Source: Pseudarthrobacter sp. MM222
GTDB taxonomy: Bacteria > Actinomycetota > Actinomycetes > Actinomycetales > Micrococcaceae
NCBI RefSeq assembly: GCF_947090775.1
Contig: NZ_OX352321.1
Coordinates: 3,534,001-3,598,000, forward strand
DNA: 64,000 nt
Reading direction: 5' to 3'
The notes below the pieces were generated by a model that saw only the letters and a list, made by a program, of their open reading frames with translations, was not told the DNA's origin and searched no databases. Each line of letters starts with the position of its first letter. The stretch's first letter is position 1. This document shows positions 33,481-45,471 of this stretch, piece by piece. The position numbers and the translations under genes are program-made.

Positions 33481-34367
33481 CGCGTTTGTCCGGCCGCTGC
33501 CTTGACAAGCCCCGCCGACCAGATCCGTCCGGTCACTGTGAGTGCTACGCCCGCCGTCAGCGCTGCAAGGCCTGCCGGCTCCCCCAGCAGGATATTTATC
33601 GGGTCCACGCCCAGCACAACGCCGAGTCCCAATCCGAGGACGGGCAGCCAGCCGAGCAGGCGAACAGTGGCCCGCGGACCGGCTAGGGCAGTCTGTCGTG
33701 CCGCTTCCGCATCCTCCTCGGCCTCCAACTGGGCGCCGAAACGCGTCAAAACGTCGGCCAACGGACAGCCGCTCGCCTCCGCCACATCGAAGCACGCGGC
33801 GAACTCGATCCAGGCACGGCGTTCCTGGTCGGACACACGGCTTCCCGGCACTTCGCCGGAGACCGGGACCGTGCCTGCCCTGCGGATGGCCTCCCCCACA
33901 GGCACTCCGCACCTCGCGGCAGCGCGGGCGGCGGCGAGGATGGCCCGGGAGGCCGAGCCGAGCCCTGCGGGTGGGGCATCGGCCGCGGACCTGCCCGGCC
34001 GAGGATCGCCGCCATAGAGCAGCCACAGCTCATCCCAGAGCCGCGCGGGCGGGCGGCCGCCTCTGAGCAGCGCGGCGGACTGCTCGACCAGCTGGGCCAT
34101 CGGTACGTGTCGCGGCCCGGACCGAGTCCACGACGCCGGCCGCAGACCGGGGAGCACCGGCACGCCCATCGCGCCGCGTCGCAGGGCAGCCGCGGGTTCC
34201 CGGGCTCGCAACGTGCCGGGTCCCCGACGGTTGGCGGCCGGCCCCCTCCCCGACGCCGCCCATGACGCCGGGGGAATCCGACGTCGGAGCCGCCGGCCCG
34301 GACGGCCGGGCGGCGAAAGCGCCAACCAAACGGCGAGGGCCAACACTCCGATCAGCGCGGGCGTCAC
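33477..34367 (-). CDS. tadB: TadB-like type II secretion F family protein
   Basis: About 296 aa. An N-terminal hydrophobic helix (TPALIGVLALAVWLAL) is followed by a basic, low-complexity region, a T2SSF domain (from about 110: LVEQSAALLRGGRPPARLW), and two C-terminal membrane helices (WLPVLGLGLGVVLGV, GLAALTAGVALTVTG). The start is GTG 34367, overlapping the tadA stop (GTGA). It is a partner of TadC in the pilus platform. Confidence 0.88.
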   Translation of the reverse strand: MTPALIGVLALAVWLALSPPGRPGRRLRRRIPPASWAASGRGPAANRRGPGTLRAREPAAALRRGAMGVPVLPGLRPASWTRSGPRHVPMAQLVEQSAALLRGGRPPARLWDELWLLYGGDPRPGRSAADAPPAGLGSASRAILAAARAAARCGVPVGEAIRRAGTVPVSGEVPGSRVSDQERRAWIEFAACFDVAEASGCPLADVLTRFGAQLEAEEDAEAARQTALAGPRATVRLLGWLPVLGLGLGVVLGVDPINILLGEPAGLAALTAGVALTVTGRIWSAGLVKAAAGQTR

Positions 34368-35623
34368 TCCGGGACTCCCTCTGCCCCTAGGTCCAGCCCC
34401 AGGCGTTCCGCCAGCCTCGGCCACGCCGGGCCGCAGCGGACGCCGCCCTTCGCACCCTCCTCCGCCTCGAGAGCCGCGGTGACAGCCAAGCCTCCTTCGA
34501 GGTCCTCGAGGACTCCGATGCTCGCCACGTGCCGCCGGTTCCCGGTCCGGCCCACGTGGACCACGGCGTCCAGCGCGCTCGCCACCTGCAGGCGCACGGC
34601 GTCCTGGTCCATGCCCGCCAGTGCGCCCAGCGCCGTCAACCGGGCGGGGACGGCTCCAGCGGTATTCGCATGGATGGTTCCGCCGCCTCCGGTGTGGCCG
34701 GTGTTCATGGCCGTCAGGAGTTCCCGGACCTCGGCACCCCGGCATTCGCCCACGACCAGCCTGTCGGGCCGCATCCTCAACGCCTGGCGGACCAGCTCGC
34801 CCAGGTCCACCACACCGGTTCCCTCGAGGTTTCCATGCCGGGTCTCCAGCGACACGACATGCGGGTGCACGGGGTTGAGCTCGGAAGCGTCTTCAATCAG
34901 GACGAGCCGCTCCCCCTGGAGGCACAGGCCGAGGAGCGTGGCGAGCAGCGTCGTCTTTCCTGTACCGGTGGCTCCGCTGATCAAAAAACCCAACCGGCGA
35001 TCGATCATGCGTTCCAGTACCGTCCCGATGAGGGTGCCGAACATGCCGATCTGCCGCAGCTCCAGCATCGTGAACACTCTTTCCCGCCGGATTCTCACGC
35101 TCAGCAGGGTGCCCGTCGTGGAGATCGGCGGCAGGACCGCGTGCACCCGATAGCCGCCGTCGAGCCGGACGTCCACGCACGGAGATCCGTCGTCGAGGCG
35201 CCGCCCGCCCGCCGCGACGAGCCGGGCGGCCAGCGCACGGATCTGTGACTCACCAGAGAAGAACACCGGCACCTTCTCCGGGCCGTTTCCGCGGTCAAGC
35301 CAGACCGAGTCCGGGCCGTTGACGAAGATGTCCGTCACGGCAGGATCCCTTGCGAGTGCCTGCAGCGGACCCAGTCCGGTGAGTTCCGCGCTGATGCTGT
35401 CCACCGCGGCCAGGGCACCCGCGGTGCCGAGCAGCCGTCCGGTCGCTTGCACGGCGGCCGCCACCCGGGTCGGAGTGACCGGACCCGCCTCGGACAGAAC
35501 GGACTCCCGCACCGTCTGCAGCAGGTGCTCGTCCGCTGGGCTGCCCGCCCCTGCCCGGCTGCCGAGGCGGCGCCTGCCGTGCACAGCTGCGTCCGGGGGC
35601 CCCGCCGCTGCGTGCGCGCTCAC
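34364..35623 (-). CDS. tadA: TadA/CpaF-type secretion ATPase
   Basis: A 419-aa hexameric ATPase that powers Flp pilus assembly. Walker A is ISGATGTGKTTLLATLL; the Asp box is LVLIEDASELNP and the Walker B/His box lies around DRLVVGECRGAEVRELLTAMNTGHTGG. The N-terminal domain (VTDIFVNGPDSVWLDRG) is typical of CpaF/TadA. The start is GTG 35623 overlapping the ssd stop (GTGA). All four genes from ssd to tadC are overlapped by 4 bp, one transcript. Confidence 0.93.
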   Translation of the reverse strand: MSAHAAAGPPDAAVHGRRRLGSRAGAGSPADEHLLQTVRESVLSEAGPVTPTRVAAAVQATGRLLGTAGALAAVDSISAELTGLGPLQALARDPAVTDIFVNGPDSVWLDRGNGPEKVPVFFSGESQIRALAARLVAAGGRRLDDGSPCVDVRLDGGYRVHAVLPPISTTGTLLSVRIRRERVFTMLELRQIGMFGTLIGTVLERMIDRRLGFLISGATGTGKTTLLATLLGLCLQGERLVLIEDASELNPVHPHVVSLETRHGNLEGTGVVDLGELVRQALRMRPDRLVVGECRGAEVRELLTAMNTGHTGGGGTIHANTAGAVPARLTALGALAGMDQDAVRLQVASALDAVVHVGRTGNRRHVASIGVLEDLEGGLAVTAALEAEEGAKGGVRCGPAWPRLAERLGLDLGAEGVPE

Positions 35624-36741
35624 CGGAGCTCCCCGACGCTCTGCTCAAGTACCGCTGCGGCGAAACGGCGAACGACGCGTTGCTGCCCCGAAACCAGGAG
35701 CCGTCCAAGTTCAGTTGCCGCAGCCGTGCCCCGGACTTCCGGCATGGTCCCGGACAATGGAAGTCCGACCGAGTCGGCAATCAGCCCTCCGTCCAGCACG
35801 GCTCCGGGCTTGCCCCGGACCACAAGGGAGGTTTCCACGGGAGGGAGATCGTGCAGCAGCCGCGCGGTGGCGACGGCCGCGCGCAGCTGGGCGGGGACGA
35901 TGAGAAGGAGCCGGTCGCAGTCCCAGGCGAAGGCGCGCAAGGGCTCATATCCACGACCGATGTCCAGCACCACCAGTTCAAAGCCGCGCCGGGCAGCTTC
36001 CAGGACGACGGACACCGTGCTGGTCTCCGCAGCCGTGGCACCGTCGCGGCTGCCCGGCCAGGACAGGAAGGAGAAACCTCCTGCGGTCGGCAGGGACTCG
36101 GCCAGCTGGCCCGGATCGATGCTGCCGCTTGCCCCGGCGAGGTCCGGCCAGCGGAGGCCAGGCGTGTCCTCGGCCGCCAAAGCGAGTTCAAGGCCACCGC
36201 CGCGGGGGTCCCCGTCCACGAGGAGGACGTTTGCGCCGCGCCGTGCAGCGGCCTGTGCCAGCCAGATGGCGGCGGTGGTGGCTCCCGCCCCGCCGCAACC
36301 GCCGCTGACGCCGAGGACGAGCCCGCCTGCGACGGGCGATCGGGAGCGGCTGAGGTGCGCGGCAAGCCAGGCCGCGGCGTCGGGCAGCACGGCGACGCAC
36401 TCCGCCCCTATCGCGGCTGCCAATTGCCAGAGGCCCTCCCCGTCTGCGTTCAGTCCGACCAGCACGGCGGGCGCCCGGCGCCGCGGCGGGAGTGTGGTGA
36501 TGTCGCTGCCCACCAGCACCGCCGCGGCAGGGTCCCAGAACGGCGCCGCCTCCACTGCGTCCAGCACTGTCCGCAACGTGCCCCCGGCCGCCGCCACGAT
36601 GCGCTCCACTTCACCGCGGAGCACCTCGTCCCCGGTTACCAGCAGCGTCTCCGCCGACGCGTCCGGCAGCCAGCCCGTTTCACCGGGTCCGGCGCTTCGC
36701 CGGTGTGGGGTGTCGGGGCGAAATAGCTCATGCCGGCTCAT
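35620..36741 (-). CDS. ssd: CpaE/Ssd-like MinD-family protein of the tad locus
   Basis: 373 aa. An N-terminal receiver-like domain (residues 25-115) precedes a MinD-type ATPase domain with VLGVSGGCGGAGATTAAIWLA (deviant Walker A), NVLLVDGDPRGGGLEL and LVVLDIGRGYEPL. In actinobacteria the first tad gene encodes such a septum-site-determining-like/CpaE protein, thought to position the pilus machine. It is the first gene of the minus-strand tad operon, divergent from the polymerase gene across 91 bp. Confidence 0.88.
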   Translation of the reverse strand: MSRHELFRPDTPHRRSAGPGETGWLPDASAETLLVTGDEVLRGEVERIVAAAGGTLRTVLDAVEAAPFWDPAAAVLVGSDITTLPPRRRAPAVLVGLNADGEGLWQLAAAIGAECVAVLPDAAAWLAAHLSRSRSPVAGGLVLGVSGGCGGAGATTAAIWLAQAAARRGANVLLVDGDPRGGGLELALAAEDTPGLRWPDLAGASGSIDPGQLAESLPTAGGFSFLSWPGSRDGATAAETSTVSVVLEAARRGFELVVLDIGRGYEPLRAFAWDCDRLLLIVPAQLRAAVATARLLHDLPPVETSLVVRGKPGAVLDGGLIADSVGLPLSGTMPEVRGTAAATELGRLLVSGQQRVVRRFAAAVLEQSVGELR

Positions 36742-36832
36742 ACGGCCACTCTGCCCCCGGGCCGGACCGGCCGTAAGCCGCGCGCCGGGCTATGTGGACA
36801 AGCCGCACCCAGCCACAGGGCAGAATTGACCT

Positions 36833-38548
36833 ATGTATCTGCTGCTGGCCGCCCACGCTGACGGCGCAGCCCTGCTGGAACTCGCCGCCGGGGGTGCCCC
36901 CCACCCGGCCAGCCCCGAACCGAGGGTCATCGGCGCAGCGGAACTGGCCGGCGTCGTACTCCAACTCGAGAAGCGGCGTCCGCGCTGGATTTGGCACCGC
37001 ACGCAGGACTGGTACCCGTCCCTGCTGGCCGCCGGGGTGGAGTTGGAACGCTGCTACGACCTCGCACTGTGCGGCGCGATCCTGGCACACTCGGAATTCA
37101 CAGCCCACACGGCGTACGCGAGAAACGCGGAGAAGCTGACCCAGGACGATGAGCTGCAGCAGCCGCCGCGAGTGCTCCAGCCGCCGCCTCCGCCCGCGGA
37201 TCAGGGCGCTTTGTTTGACGACCCGGCACTTCGGCAGGCGCCCCGCCACAGCGTCGAGGAGCTGCGTGAAGAATACGCCGCGCAGCAGGACGCGCTCAGC
37301 CAGGCGGGGGCAGGAAGCCAGCCGGACAACCGTAAACAGCGGCTCCAGCTGCTCCTGGCGGCAGAGTCCGCAGGGGCCATGATCGCCGCGGAAATGCAAC
37401 ACGCGGGGGTTCCCTGGCGGACGGAGCTGCATGAGGAGATTCTCGCCGACCACTTAGGACCGCGCCCTCCCCAGGGCCACCGTCCGGCAAAACTTGAGGC
37501 GCTCACCACGGAGCTCCGGCAACTGCTCAATTCCCCTTCGCTCAACCCGGATTCGCCCCAGGAGCTCATGCGAGCCCTGCACCGGAACGGGATCGAAGTG
37601 AAGACCACCCGCCAGTGGGAGCTGAAGGAATCGTCGCATGCGGCGATCGGGCCGCTCCTGGCGTACAAGAAGCTGTCCCGGCTCCATGCGGCCAACGGCT
37701 GGGCCTGGCTCGATGCATGGGTCAAGGACGGCCGGTTCCAGCCGGAGTATGTCGTCGGCGGTGTGGTCTCGGGCCGCTGGGCCTCCCGCGGCGGCGGGGC
37801 GCTGCAGATCCCGCGCCAGATCCGGGGCGCCGTGCACGCCGATCCGGGCCACAAGCTGATCGTCGCGGACGCCTCCCAGCTTGAACCGCGGGTGCTGGTG
37901 GCGCTCGCCCAGGACTCAAAGATGGCCGAGGCGGCCCGGGACAAGGACCTCTACGCCGGCATCGCGGCGCAGGGTTTCGGTGGCGACCGCGCGAAGGCAA
38001 AGGGGGCGCTCCTGGGGGCCATCTACGGGGCAACGACGGGCGAGTCCGGGCGCCTCATGCCCCAGCTTGCCCGCACCTATCCCCGGGCTGTCGGGTTTGT
38101 GGAGAACGCAGCGCGCCAGGGTGAGGCCGGGAAAACTGTCACTTCCCGGCTCGGCCGCAGCACCCCGCCGCCGTCGGAGGGGTGGTTGCGGAGCCAGCGG
38201 TCCGCCACCGCCGAAGAACAGCGCCGTGCCGATTCCCTGGCCCGGTCGCGGGGCCGGTTCACCCGCAACTTCGTGGTGCAGGGCTCAGCCGCGGATTGGG
38301 CGGCATGCTGGCTGGCCGAATTGCGACGGCGGTTGCGGGCCATGCGCACGGGCGGCGTGCCCGCCGGGGAACTGGTGTTTTTCCTCCACGACGAAGTCAT
38401 GGTCCATTGCCCGGACGAAGCGGTGGGGGACTGCATCGTGGCCATCGAGGAGGCTGCTAATGCCGCCAAGGAGCTGCTTTTCGGCCGCATACCGGTCGAG
38501 TTCCCTGTCAGCGTGGCCGTTGTGGACTCCTACGACAAGGCGAAATAG
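36833..38548 (+). CDS. DNA polymerase I-like protein (bifunctional exonuclease/polymerase type)
   Basis: A 571-aa family A polymerase without the 5'-3' exonuclease domain. Polymerase motif A is KLIVADASQLEPRVLVALAQ, motif B RAKAKGALLGAIYGATTGES, motif C FFLHDEVMVHCP. The N-terminal 180 residues occupy the place of the 3'-5' exonuclease, but I see no DxE Exo I motif, so proofreading may be lost. A typical actinobacterial paralog of PolA, often next to the tad locus. The cellular role is unclear. Confidence 0.87.
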   Translation: MYLLLAAHADGAALLELAAGGAPHPASPEPRVIGAAELAGVVLQLEKRRPRWIWHRTQDWYPSLLAAGVELERCYDLALCGAILAHSEFTAHTAYARNAEKLTQDDELQQPPRVLQPPPPPADQGALFDDPALRQAPRHSVEELREEYAAQQDALSQAGAGSQPDNRKQRLQLLLAAESAGAMIAAEMQHAGVPWRTELHEEILADHLGPRPPQGHRPAKLEALTTELRQLLNSPSLNPDSPQELMRALHRNGIEVKTTRQWELKESSHAAIGPLLAYKKLSRLHAANGWAWLDAWVKDGRFQPEYVVGGVVSGRWASRGGGALQIPRQIRGAVHADPGHKLIVADASQLEPRVLVALAQDSKMAEAARDKDLYAGIAAQGFGGDRAKAKGALLGAIYGATTGESGRLMPQLARTYPRAVGFVENAARQGEAGKTVTSRLGRSTPPPSEGWLRSQRSATAEEQRRADSLARSRGRFTRNFVVQGSAADWAACWLAELRRRLRAMRTGGVPAGELVFFLHDEVMVHCPDEAVGDCIVAIEEAANAAKELLFGRIPVEFPVSVAVVDSYDKAK

Positions 38549-38689
38549 GGCAACGGAAACCGCCGCCCGTAACGTACCCGTCGGTAGCGTTGTGTCCGGT
38601 CCATCAGCCCGGTTAGGCTCGAAAAGGCCGACAGCCGTTCTGGTTGCACCGGCCGATGCAACGACGCATGGATTTGGGAAGGCAGCAGA

Positions 38690-38950
38690 TTGGCTGGCAT
38701 TTTTGAGATCGCCGAGGCTGGAGAGAAAGCCTACTTCTTCAAGCTGACCGCACCGGATGGAACGGTGGTCGCCGTTTCGCCATTGTTCAATACCATCAAG
38801 GCCGCTGCCGCGGGCATTACCGCTGTGCGCGAAAACGCCGCCACCGGCTTGGTCGTCGACAAGTCGAGGCCCAGGAAGAACGCGCCGGCCGGCCGGGAGG
38901 CAACCCGGCCCGGCAGCACGCGGACGAGCCCGCGGCTCGCCCCACGCTAG
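38690..38950 (+). CDS. DUF1508 (YegP-like) protein
   Basis: 86 aa. One DUF1508 repeat: FEIAEAGEKAYFFKLTAPDG, NTIKAAAAGITAVRENA, followed by a basic tail of about 25 residues. YegP family proteins usually have two such repeats; here only one is present. Function is not established. The probable start is TTG 38690, with GGGAAGG 7 nt upstream; no ATG or GTG is available before the domain. Confidence 0.75.
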   Translation: MAGIFEIAEAGEKAYFFKLTAPDGTVVAVSPLFNTIKAAAAGITAVRENAATGLVVDKSRPRKNAPAGREATRPGSTRTSPRLAPR

Positions 38951-39003
38951 CGTAGTCCCACGCTAGCCTTGCCCGGGACCGGCTGACGGGCCTTCCTGCC
39001 CCC

Positions 39004-39684
39004 TCAGACGTCGATCCCGTAAAGCCGCGTTCGGTCCCAGGGAACCGCCCAACCCAGCTGCTCGAAGAGCTGGTTAAGGATCATTCCGGTGAAGCCCCAC
39101 ACCACCACTCCGTTGACGGTAAAGGCGGGGCTTTGGAAGGTCTGCCCGGCCCGGCTGACGGTGGCCATCACCCGGTTATCAGGATCCAGCAGGTCACGGA
39201 CCGGCACGCGGAAGACCTGGGCAGACTCGCCGTAGTCCACCACCCGCACAGGTGACTGGGCGGCCCACCAGGCCAGGACGGGCGTCACCAGGAAGTTGCC
39301 GCGGGGCAGCGCCAACTCGGGCATGACTCCGAGCACCTCGACGCCGGACGGGTCCAGCCCGGTTTCCTCCCGGGCTTCCCGCAGGGCGGCGTCAATCACC
39401 GATTCCCCGGCGTCGATACCGCCGCCGGGGAAGGCTACCTGTCCGGGATGGTCATCCAAGGTCTGGGCGCGCTGCAGCAGCAGGACGTCCAGTTCCGCCG
39501 GTGCAAGTTTCTTGCCCGAGGCCGCCGGGACATAGTCAAGGGCACCAAACAGCATCAGGACGGCGGCGCGGCGGACGCGCTCCCCCGGTTCGACAGTGAG
39601 TTCCCGCCAGCGCGGATCCGGCGCCGGGGCCGTGCCGGCCGCGACACCGGCCGCCAGATCGATGAGATCCTGGCGAGCCGTCAC
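39004..39684 (-). CDS. Nudix hydrolase (CoA pyrophosphatase-like)
   Basis: 226 aa. The nudix box is [24 protein letters not shown], preceded by [14 protein letters not shown], which is the UPF0035/CoA-diphosphatase signature. C-terminal strands ([11 protein letters not shown]) complete the fold. The likely activity is hydrolysis of CoA or related nucleotide diphosphates. The start overlaps the stop of the endonuclease III gene by 4 bp (39681-39684), so the two are co-translated. The same pair order occurs in mycobacteria. Confidence 0.88.
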   Translation of the reverse strand: MTARQDLIDLAAGVAAGTAPAPDPRWRELTVEPGERVRRAAVLMLFGALDYVPAASGKKLAPAELDVLLLQRAQTLDDHPGQVAFPGGGIDAGESVIDAALREAREETGLDPSGVEVLGVMPELALPRGNFLVTPVLAWWAAQSPVRVVDYGESAQVFRVPVRDLLDPDNRVMATVSRAGQTFQSPAFTVNGVVVWGFTGMILNQLFEQLGWAVPWDRTRLYGIDV

Positions 39685-40631
39685 TGCGGCTTCCTCTGTG
39701 ATGCCATCCGGATTTCCGCGGCCCGGTGGGTCTCGGCAAGCAGCTTCGCCAGCAGCTCCTCCTGGCCCGGGGCCAGTTCATACTTCAGCAGCTTCTTCGC
39801 CTTCGCCGGGTCGGTCTCGCCCATCCCGTAGCTCGGGCACCAGTTGGCCACCGGGCAGGCCCCGCAGGCCGGTTTACGCGAATGGCAGACCCGGCGGCCG
39901 TGGAAGACGACCCGGTGGGAGAGCATGGTCCAGTCCTTCGGCTCGAAGAGCTCGGCGACGTCGAATTCGATCTTCACCGGATCCTCCGAGTCCGTCCAGC
40001 CGAACCGCCTCGCCAGCCGGCCGAAGTGGGTATCGACGGTGATGCCGGGGATACCGAAGGCGTTCCCCAACACGACGTTGGCGGTTTTCCGCCCGACGCC
40101 GGGCAGTGTCACGAGATCCTCCAGGCGTCCGGGCACCTCGCCGTCGTACTCATCCACCAGACGGTTGCTCAGGGCCAAGAGACTCCGGGCCTTCGCGCGA
40201 AAAAACCCGGTGGGCTTGATGATGGCTTCAAGCTCGGCCGGATCCGCCTCCGCCAAACTCCGTGCATCCGGGTACCGGGCGAACAGCAACTGGGTGATCT
40301 GGTTGACGAGCACATCGGTGGTCTGCGCCGAGAGCACCGTGGCCACGACAAGTTCAAAGGGATTACGGAAATCCAGTTCAGCGTGCGCGTAGGGGTACTG
40401 CTCCGCCAATGCCCGGTTGATCCGGCGCGCCCGCCGCTTTAGTCCGAGCAGGGACTCGCCCGCGGCCTTGATGCCCGCGGCCTTGGTGCCGGCGGGTGCG
40501 GCTCCAGCGGGTGCGGCTCCAGCGGGTGCGGCTCCAGCGGGTGCGGCTCCAGCGGGTGCGGCTCCAGCGGGTGCGGCTCCAGCGGGTGCGGCTCCAGCGG
40601 GTGCGGCTCCAGCGGGTACGGGTCCGGCCAT
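39681..40631 (-). CDS. nth: Endonuclease III with repeat-rich N-terminus
   Basis: A DNA glycosylase/AP lyase for oxidised pyrimidines. Core: [21 protein letters not shown], helix-hairpin-helix [21 protein letters not shown] with catalytic Lys, then Asp in [10 protein letters not shown], and the 4Fe-4S cluster at the C-terminus ([17 protein letters not shown]). The start is unclear: ATG 40631 (316 aa) places the repeats at the very N-terminus; GTG 40724 (347 aa) is the alternative, 10 bp from the upstream gene. Eight PAGAA repeats precede the enzyme, unlike typical Nth. Confidence 0.9.
   Translation of the reverse strand: MAGPVPAGAAPAGAAPAGAAPAGAAPAGAAPAGAAPAGAAPAGAAPAGTKAAGIKAAGESLLGLKRRARRINRALAEQYPYAHAELDFRNPFELVVATVLSAQTTDVLVNQITQLLFARYPDARSLAEADPAELEAIIKPTGFFRAKARSLLALSNRLVDEYDGEVPGRLEDLVTLPGVGRKTANVVLGNAFGIPGITVDTHFGRLARRFGWTDSEDPVKIEFDVAELFEPKDWTMLSHRVVFHGRRVCHSRKPACGACPVANWCPSYGMGETDPAKAKKLLKYELAPGQEELLAKLLAETHRAAEIRMASQRKPQ
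40492..40626 (-). repeat. 15-bp minisatellite (8 perfect units) in nth
   Basis: Eight identical 15-bp units (GCGGGTGCGGCTCCA on the plus strand, 40492-40611) and one degenerate unit encode PAGAA pentapeptides. Perfect identity suggests recent slippage or ongoing expansion. The 15-bp period keeps the frame. Confidence 0.95.
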
Positions 40632-40734
40632 TCCCGGACTGGCGGCAGCGGGCGTTGCCAACCCGGACGCGCCAAGGCTGGCAGGCCCGACGCTGCCGGG
40701 CTGGGACTCCTCCGCGGTGACCACCGGCGTCCGG

Positions 40735-42198
40735 CTAACCGCGCTCGATATTGCTGAGATCGCGCAGCACGCCCACCCTGCCGTCGGTGTGCTGGACCAG
40801 GAACTCGCTTCCCCGGTCTTCCAGGGCCAGGACCCAGCCGCCGGGTTCAATCACGAACGCCGGAACGCCCGTGAGTTCATCGACAGCGGTGCGCGGCTGG
40901 GCGACGGCAAACCAGAAGGCCTCGTGGACGGGCTGGGCCTGGTTCGGCGCTGTCCGACCCGCGGGATCGACGGTGGCCCCGATCGGCTCTTGGGACCGAA
41001 CCTGCGGGTTAACGGTGGTCGGAGCGCTGTTGCTGGCGGCCGCCGGGACGTCCGCCGCGCGCGTCTGCTCGGCAGCGGCTGCGGTCTTTGCCTGCTGTTC
41101 CTCCCGGGTCCGCTCAGCGGCGGCCGCCGTGGCGGCCGCAGCGTTCCCGGCGGGCTGCACGACGCCGGGAGCCCGGGTCTGCTCGGCGGCGGACGGGCCG
41201 GCCGGCCCTCCGACCTCCGGCCGGGCAGCAGCTGCAGTGGGTGCGGCCGCCGTGGCTGCCGGCGCCGCAGCAGCAGTCGGGGCTGCCGCCGTGCCAGGAA
41301 CAACACCGGACATCTGGGTCGCCGGCGCACCGGTCGCCGTAGCACCGGCCCTAGGCGCAGGAGCGGCCTGTGGGGCCGTCGCGGCTTCCGCGGCTTGCGC
41401 GGTCGCAGACGGAACAACGGCGGCGGTGCCTGCAACGGCGTCGTCCGCAGCTTCGGCACGGGGCTCGTCGGTGCGCGGGGCTGAGCCCGCGGTTGCCGCC
41501 GGGCCGCCGGAGGTCATCCGCTTAGCCCAGCCTGCAACGGCCCCCGTGCCGCTGTCCTGGTGATCCTTGGCTTTCGTCTGCTCCTTGGGAGCTTTGGGGG
41601 CACGGGGCTTGCGGGCTGGCGCCGCGGCGTCGCGTGCCACCACATGCGCCGGAGCCTCCTCGCGGTCCAGGAAGTCGCCGGCCAGGTAGGGAATCAGGCG
41701 CGCGAGGACGGTAGCGGCAAAGAGTCCCAGTGCCCCGACGAGGGCCAGCAGCATGCTCGGCACGTAGGCACCGGCCACGGCGAGGAAGAAGAATGCCACG
41801 GCGAAGGACGCCACCACGGAGGCGAACTGGTCCACGGACAAGGATCCGATCCGCATCCTCGTTCCGGGGCTGACGCGGCGCGCCACGAAGAGGGCGCTGA
41901 CAATCAGCGGCAGCAGGATACCGAGGCCCAGGAAGAAGAGGCTCCCCAGGTTCCACAGGTTGTAGCGGACGGCAAACATCGGAATCAGGGAAGCGATGAA
42001 GAGAATTAGCGTGGAGCCGAAGACGGTCAGGTCCCGGACCGTGAACGGGCCGAGGACGGCCTCGTTCTTCATGCCGGACTTTCCCTTCGCCTTGTCCACT
42101 GTGAAACGGGGAGCGTCCCCGAAGCCGGCAGGACGGGCTGGCCCGGCGTCGTGGCTGTCGGAGGGCGCGGGGAGCTGCCCATTAGCTTGCTCGTTCAT
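40735..42198 (-). CDS. Membrane protein with long Ala/Pro-rich cytoplasmic tail
   Basis: 487 aa. I do not recognise the family. After a 45-residue polar N-terminus come four hydrophobic helices (starting [48 protein letters not shown] and [16 protein letters not shown]). About 230 residues of Ala/Pro/Thr/Glu low complexity follow, then a compact C-terminal segment with [17 protein letters not shown] and [23 protein letters not shown] precedes ATG 42198. It is read in the same direction as nth with a small gap, suggesting co-transcription. Confidence 0.75.
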   Translation of the reverse strand: MNEQANGQLPAPSDSHDAGPARPAGFGDAPRFTVDKAKGKSGMKNEAVLGPFTVRDLTVFGSTLILFIASLIPMFAVRYNLWNLGSLFFLGLGILLPLIVSALFVARRVSPGTRMRIGSLSVDQFASVVASFAVAFFFLAVAGAYVPSMLLALVGALGLFAATVLARLIPYLAGDFLDREEAPAHVVARDAAAPARKPRAPKAPKEQTKAKDHQDSGTGAVAGWAKRMTSGGPAATAGSAPRTDEPRAEAADDAVAGTAAVVPSATAQAAEAATAPQAAPAPRAGATATGAPATQMSGVVPGTAAAPTAAAAPAATAAAPTAAAARPEVGGPAGPSAAEQTRAPGVVQPAGNAAAATAAAAERTREEQQAKTAAAAEQTRAADVPAAASNSAPTTVNPQVRSQEPIGATVDPAGRTAPNQAQPVHEAFWFAVAQPRTAVDELTGVPAFVIEPGGWVLALEDRGSEFLVQHTDGRVGVLRDLSNIERG

Positions 42199-42371
42199 TC
42201 TGTTCTCCTTAGCATGGTGCAACCCAGGACGGCGCCGCGGAACGGCGGGCTGACGCTGGCCCGCGCGCGGTACAGGTCGCCTCCATCGGATGTCGCAACT
42301 CCATCTCAGCCTAGCCAAGTGCCCGTCCGATCACTAGCTGACAAGCCGTGCGCGGCACCGCCAGATCCGCG

Positions 42372-43043
42372 TCATCCTTCGGATCCGCCGCTGACCGGCG
42401 CCGTGCCGAGCGCTCGGCTGTAGCTGACGGGATCGTTGCGTGCCGCGGCCGACACAGCGAGGTGGCGCTGCGTGACGCGGCGGGCAAAGTACCCTGCGTA
42501 AGGCAGAACGATGACAGTGTCGAGACCGCCCTCCCAGGCGGCGATCAGCGCTGGAAGGCTCTGCGGTTCGGGCAATGCGGCCGCCGATCTACGGAGCCTT
42601 GTTCGGGCATGCCCGTCGGCCCGCGGCCGGCATTCCCGCTCCCACGCGCTGAAAGCCGCAGCGTCGAGTCCGTCCCAGCCGTAGTCCGCTTGCCACAAGG
42701 GCGGAATCAGGGGGTTGAGACCTTGGCCGGGCTGCGTGGCTGCGCGGATGAATCCTGGCTCCGGGTGGATCGTCGGATCCGGCTCCTGCACTGCATACCA
42801 GTCCCAGGCCCGCCGCCAGGCACGGTGCCACCGGCCTTCCCACTCGGCCTTGTCCGCCGAGCCGGGCAACCGGGAACTGCCGGGGTCCGGAACCGGATCC
42901 AACCGCGGAACGTCAGCATCCGCCGCGATCCCCCAGGCATGACGGGCAAAGAGCAGGATGGTCAGATGGTGCGGAGTGTCGTCCACACTGATGGTCATGC
43001 CGGCGGGCCAGGCCGTGCTCGGCATCGGGCCCCAGAGTCTCAT
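42372..43043 (-). CDS. Hypothetical protein
   Basis: 223 aa, no recognised domain. There is no signal peptide. It has an unusual number of Trp (more than ten) and Pro residues, for example HRAWRRAWDWYAVQEP and LWQADYGWDGLDAAAFSAWE. Codon use looks normal for the genome, so it is probably a real gene. It is upstream of the membrane protein on the same strand with a 173-bp gap. Confidence 0.6.
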   Translation of the reverse strand: MRLWGPMPSTAWPAGMTISVDDTPHHLTILLFARHAWGIAADADVPRLDPVPDPGSSRLPGSADKAEWEGRWHRAWRRAWDWYAVQEPDPTIHPEPGFIRAATQPGQGLNPLIPPLWQADYGWDGLDAAAFSAWERECRPRADGHARTRLRRSAAALPEPQSLPALIAAWEGGLDTVIVLPYAGYFARRVTQRHLAVSAAARNDPVSYSRALGTAPVSGGSEG

Positions 43044-43371
43044 TTTGCCTCTAATTCAACGGTTCCTGGCTCCATTTTGTCCAACGGTGACGGGCAACGC
43101 CAGAGCCGATGCAGCGGCGGGACCGGAACCGGAGGCGGGCGGGGGGGACCGGACCCCTGACCGATGCCATTTGGCGCTTAACAAGCACCGCTCACGGCTC
43201 GCATCTGTGACGGGGAGCACTTTCTGTCGCACCCAGGCATTAGTGTTTGTTGCGGAACAGTTCTTTGCGGTACGGCCGTGATCGACCGCCGCCCGACGTC
43301 GCGCCTGCGGCCCGGCGCGGAGGACATCCGGACGCCCGCGCAGCACGGATCGATGAATGATGAGGTTCACC
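43044..43371. other. 328-bp gap with no gene visible
   Basis: This is the divergent upstream region of the hypothetical gene (minus) and acs (plus). I see no RNA gene, no strong hairpin and no repeat, only a G-rich stretch (near 43138-43148) and one possible cAMP-receptor site, listed separately. Confidence 0.5.
43206..43221 (+). promoter_or_regulatory. Weak GlxR/Crp-like site upstream of acs
   Basis: TGTGACGGGGAGCACT matches 8 of 10 specified bases of TGTGA-N6-TCACA, with a perfect left half. It lies about 150 bp upstream of acs. Acetate genes are known GlxR targets in corynebacteria, so the idea is plausible but the match is modest. Confidence 0.3.
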
Positions 43372-45420
<2,049 letters not shown>

Positions 45421-45471
45421 CGATCGGGCCGACCGCACCAGACAAATACGCACCAGCCAAATACGCACCGA

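Noticed and set aside
43044..43371. Riboswitch or RNA gene upstream of acs
   Set aside because: No stable hairpin, terminator or known riboswitch core was found in the 328-bp gap.
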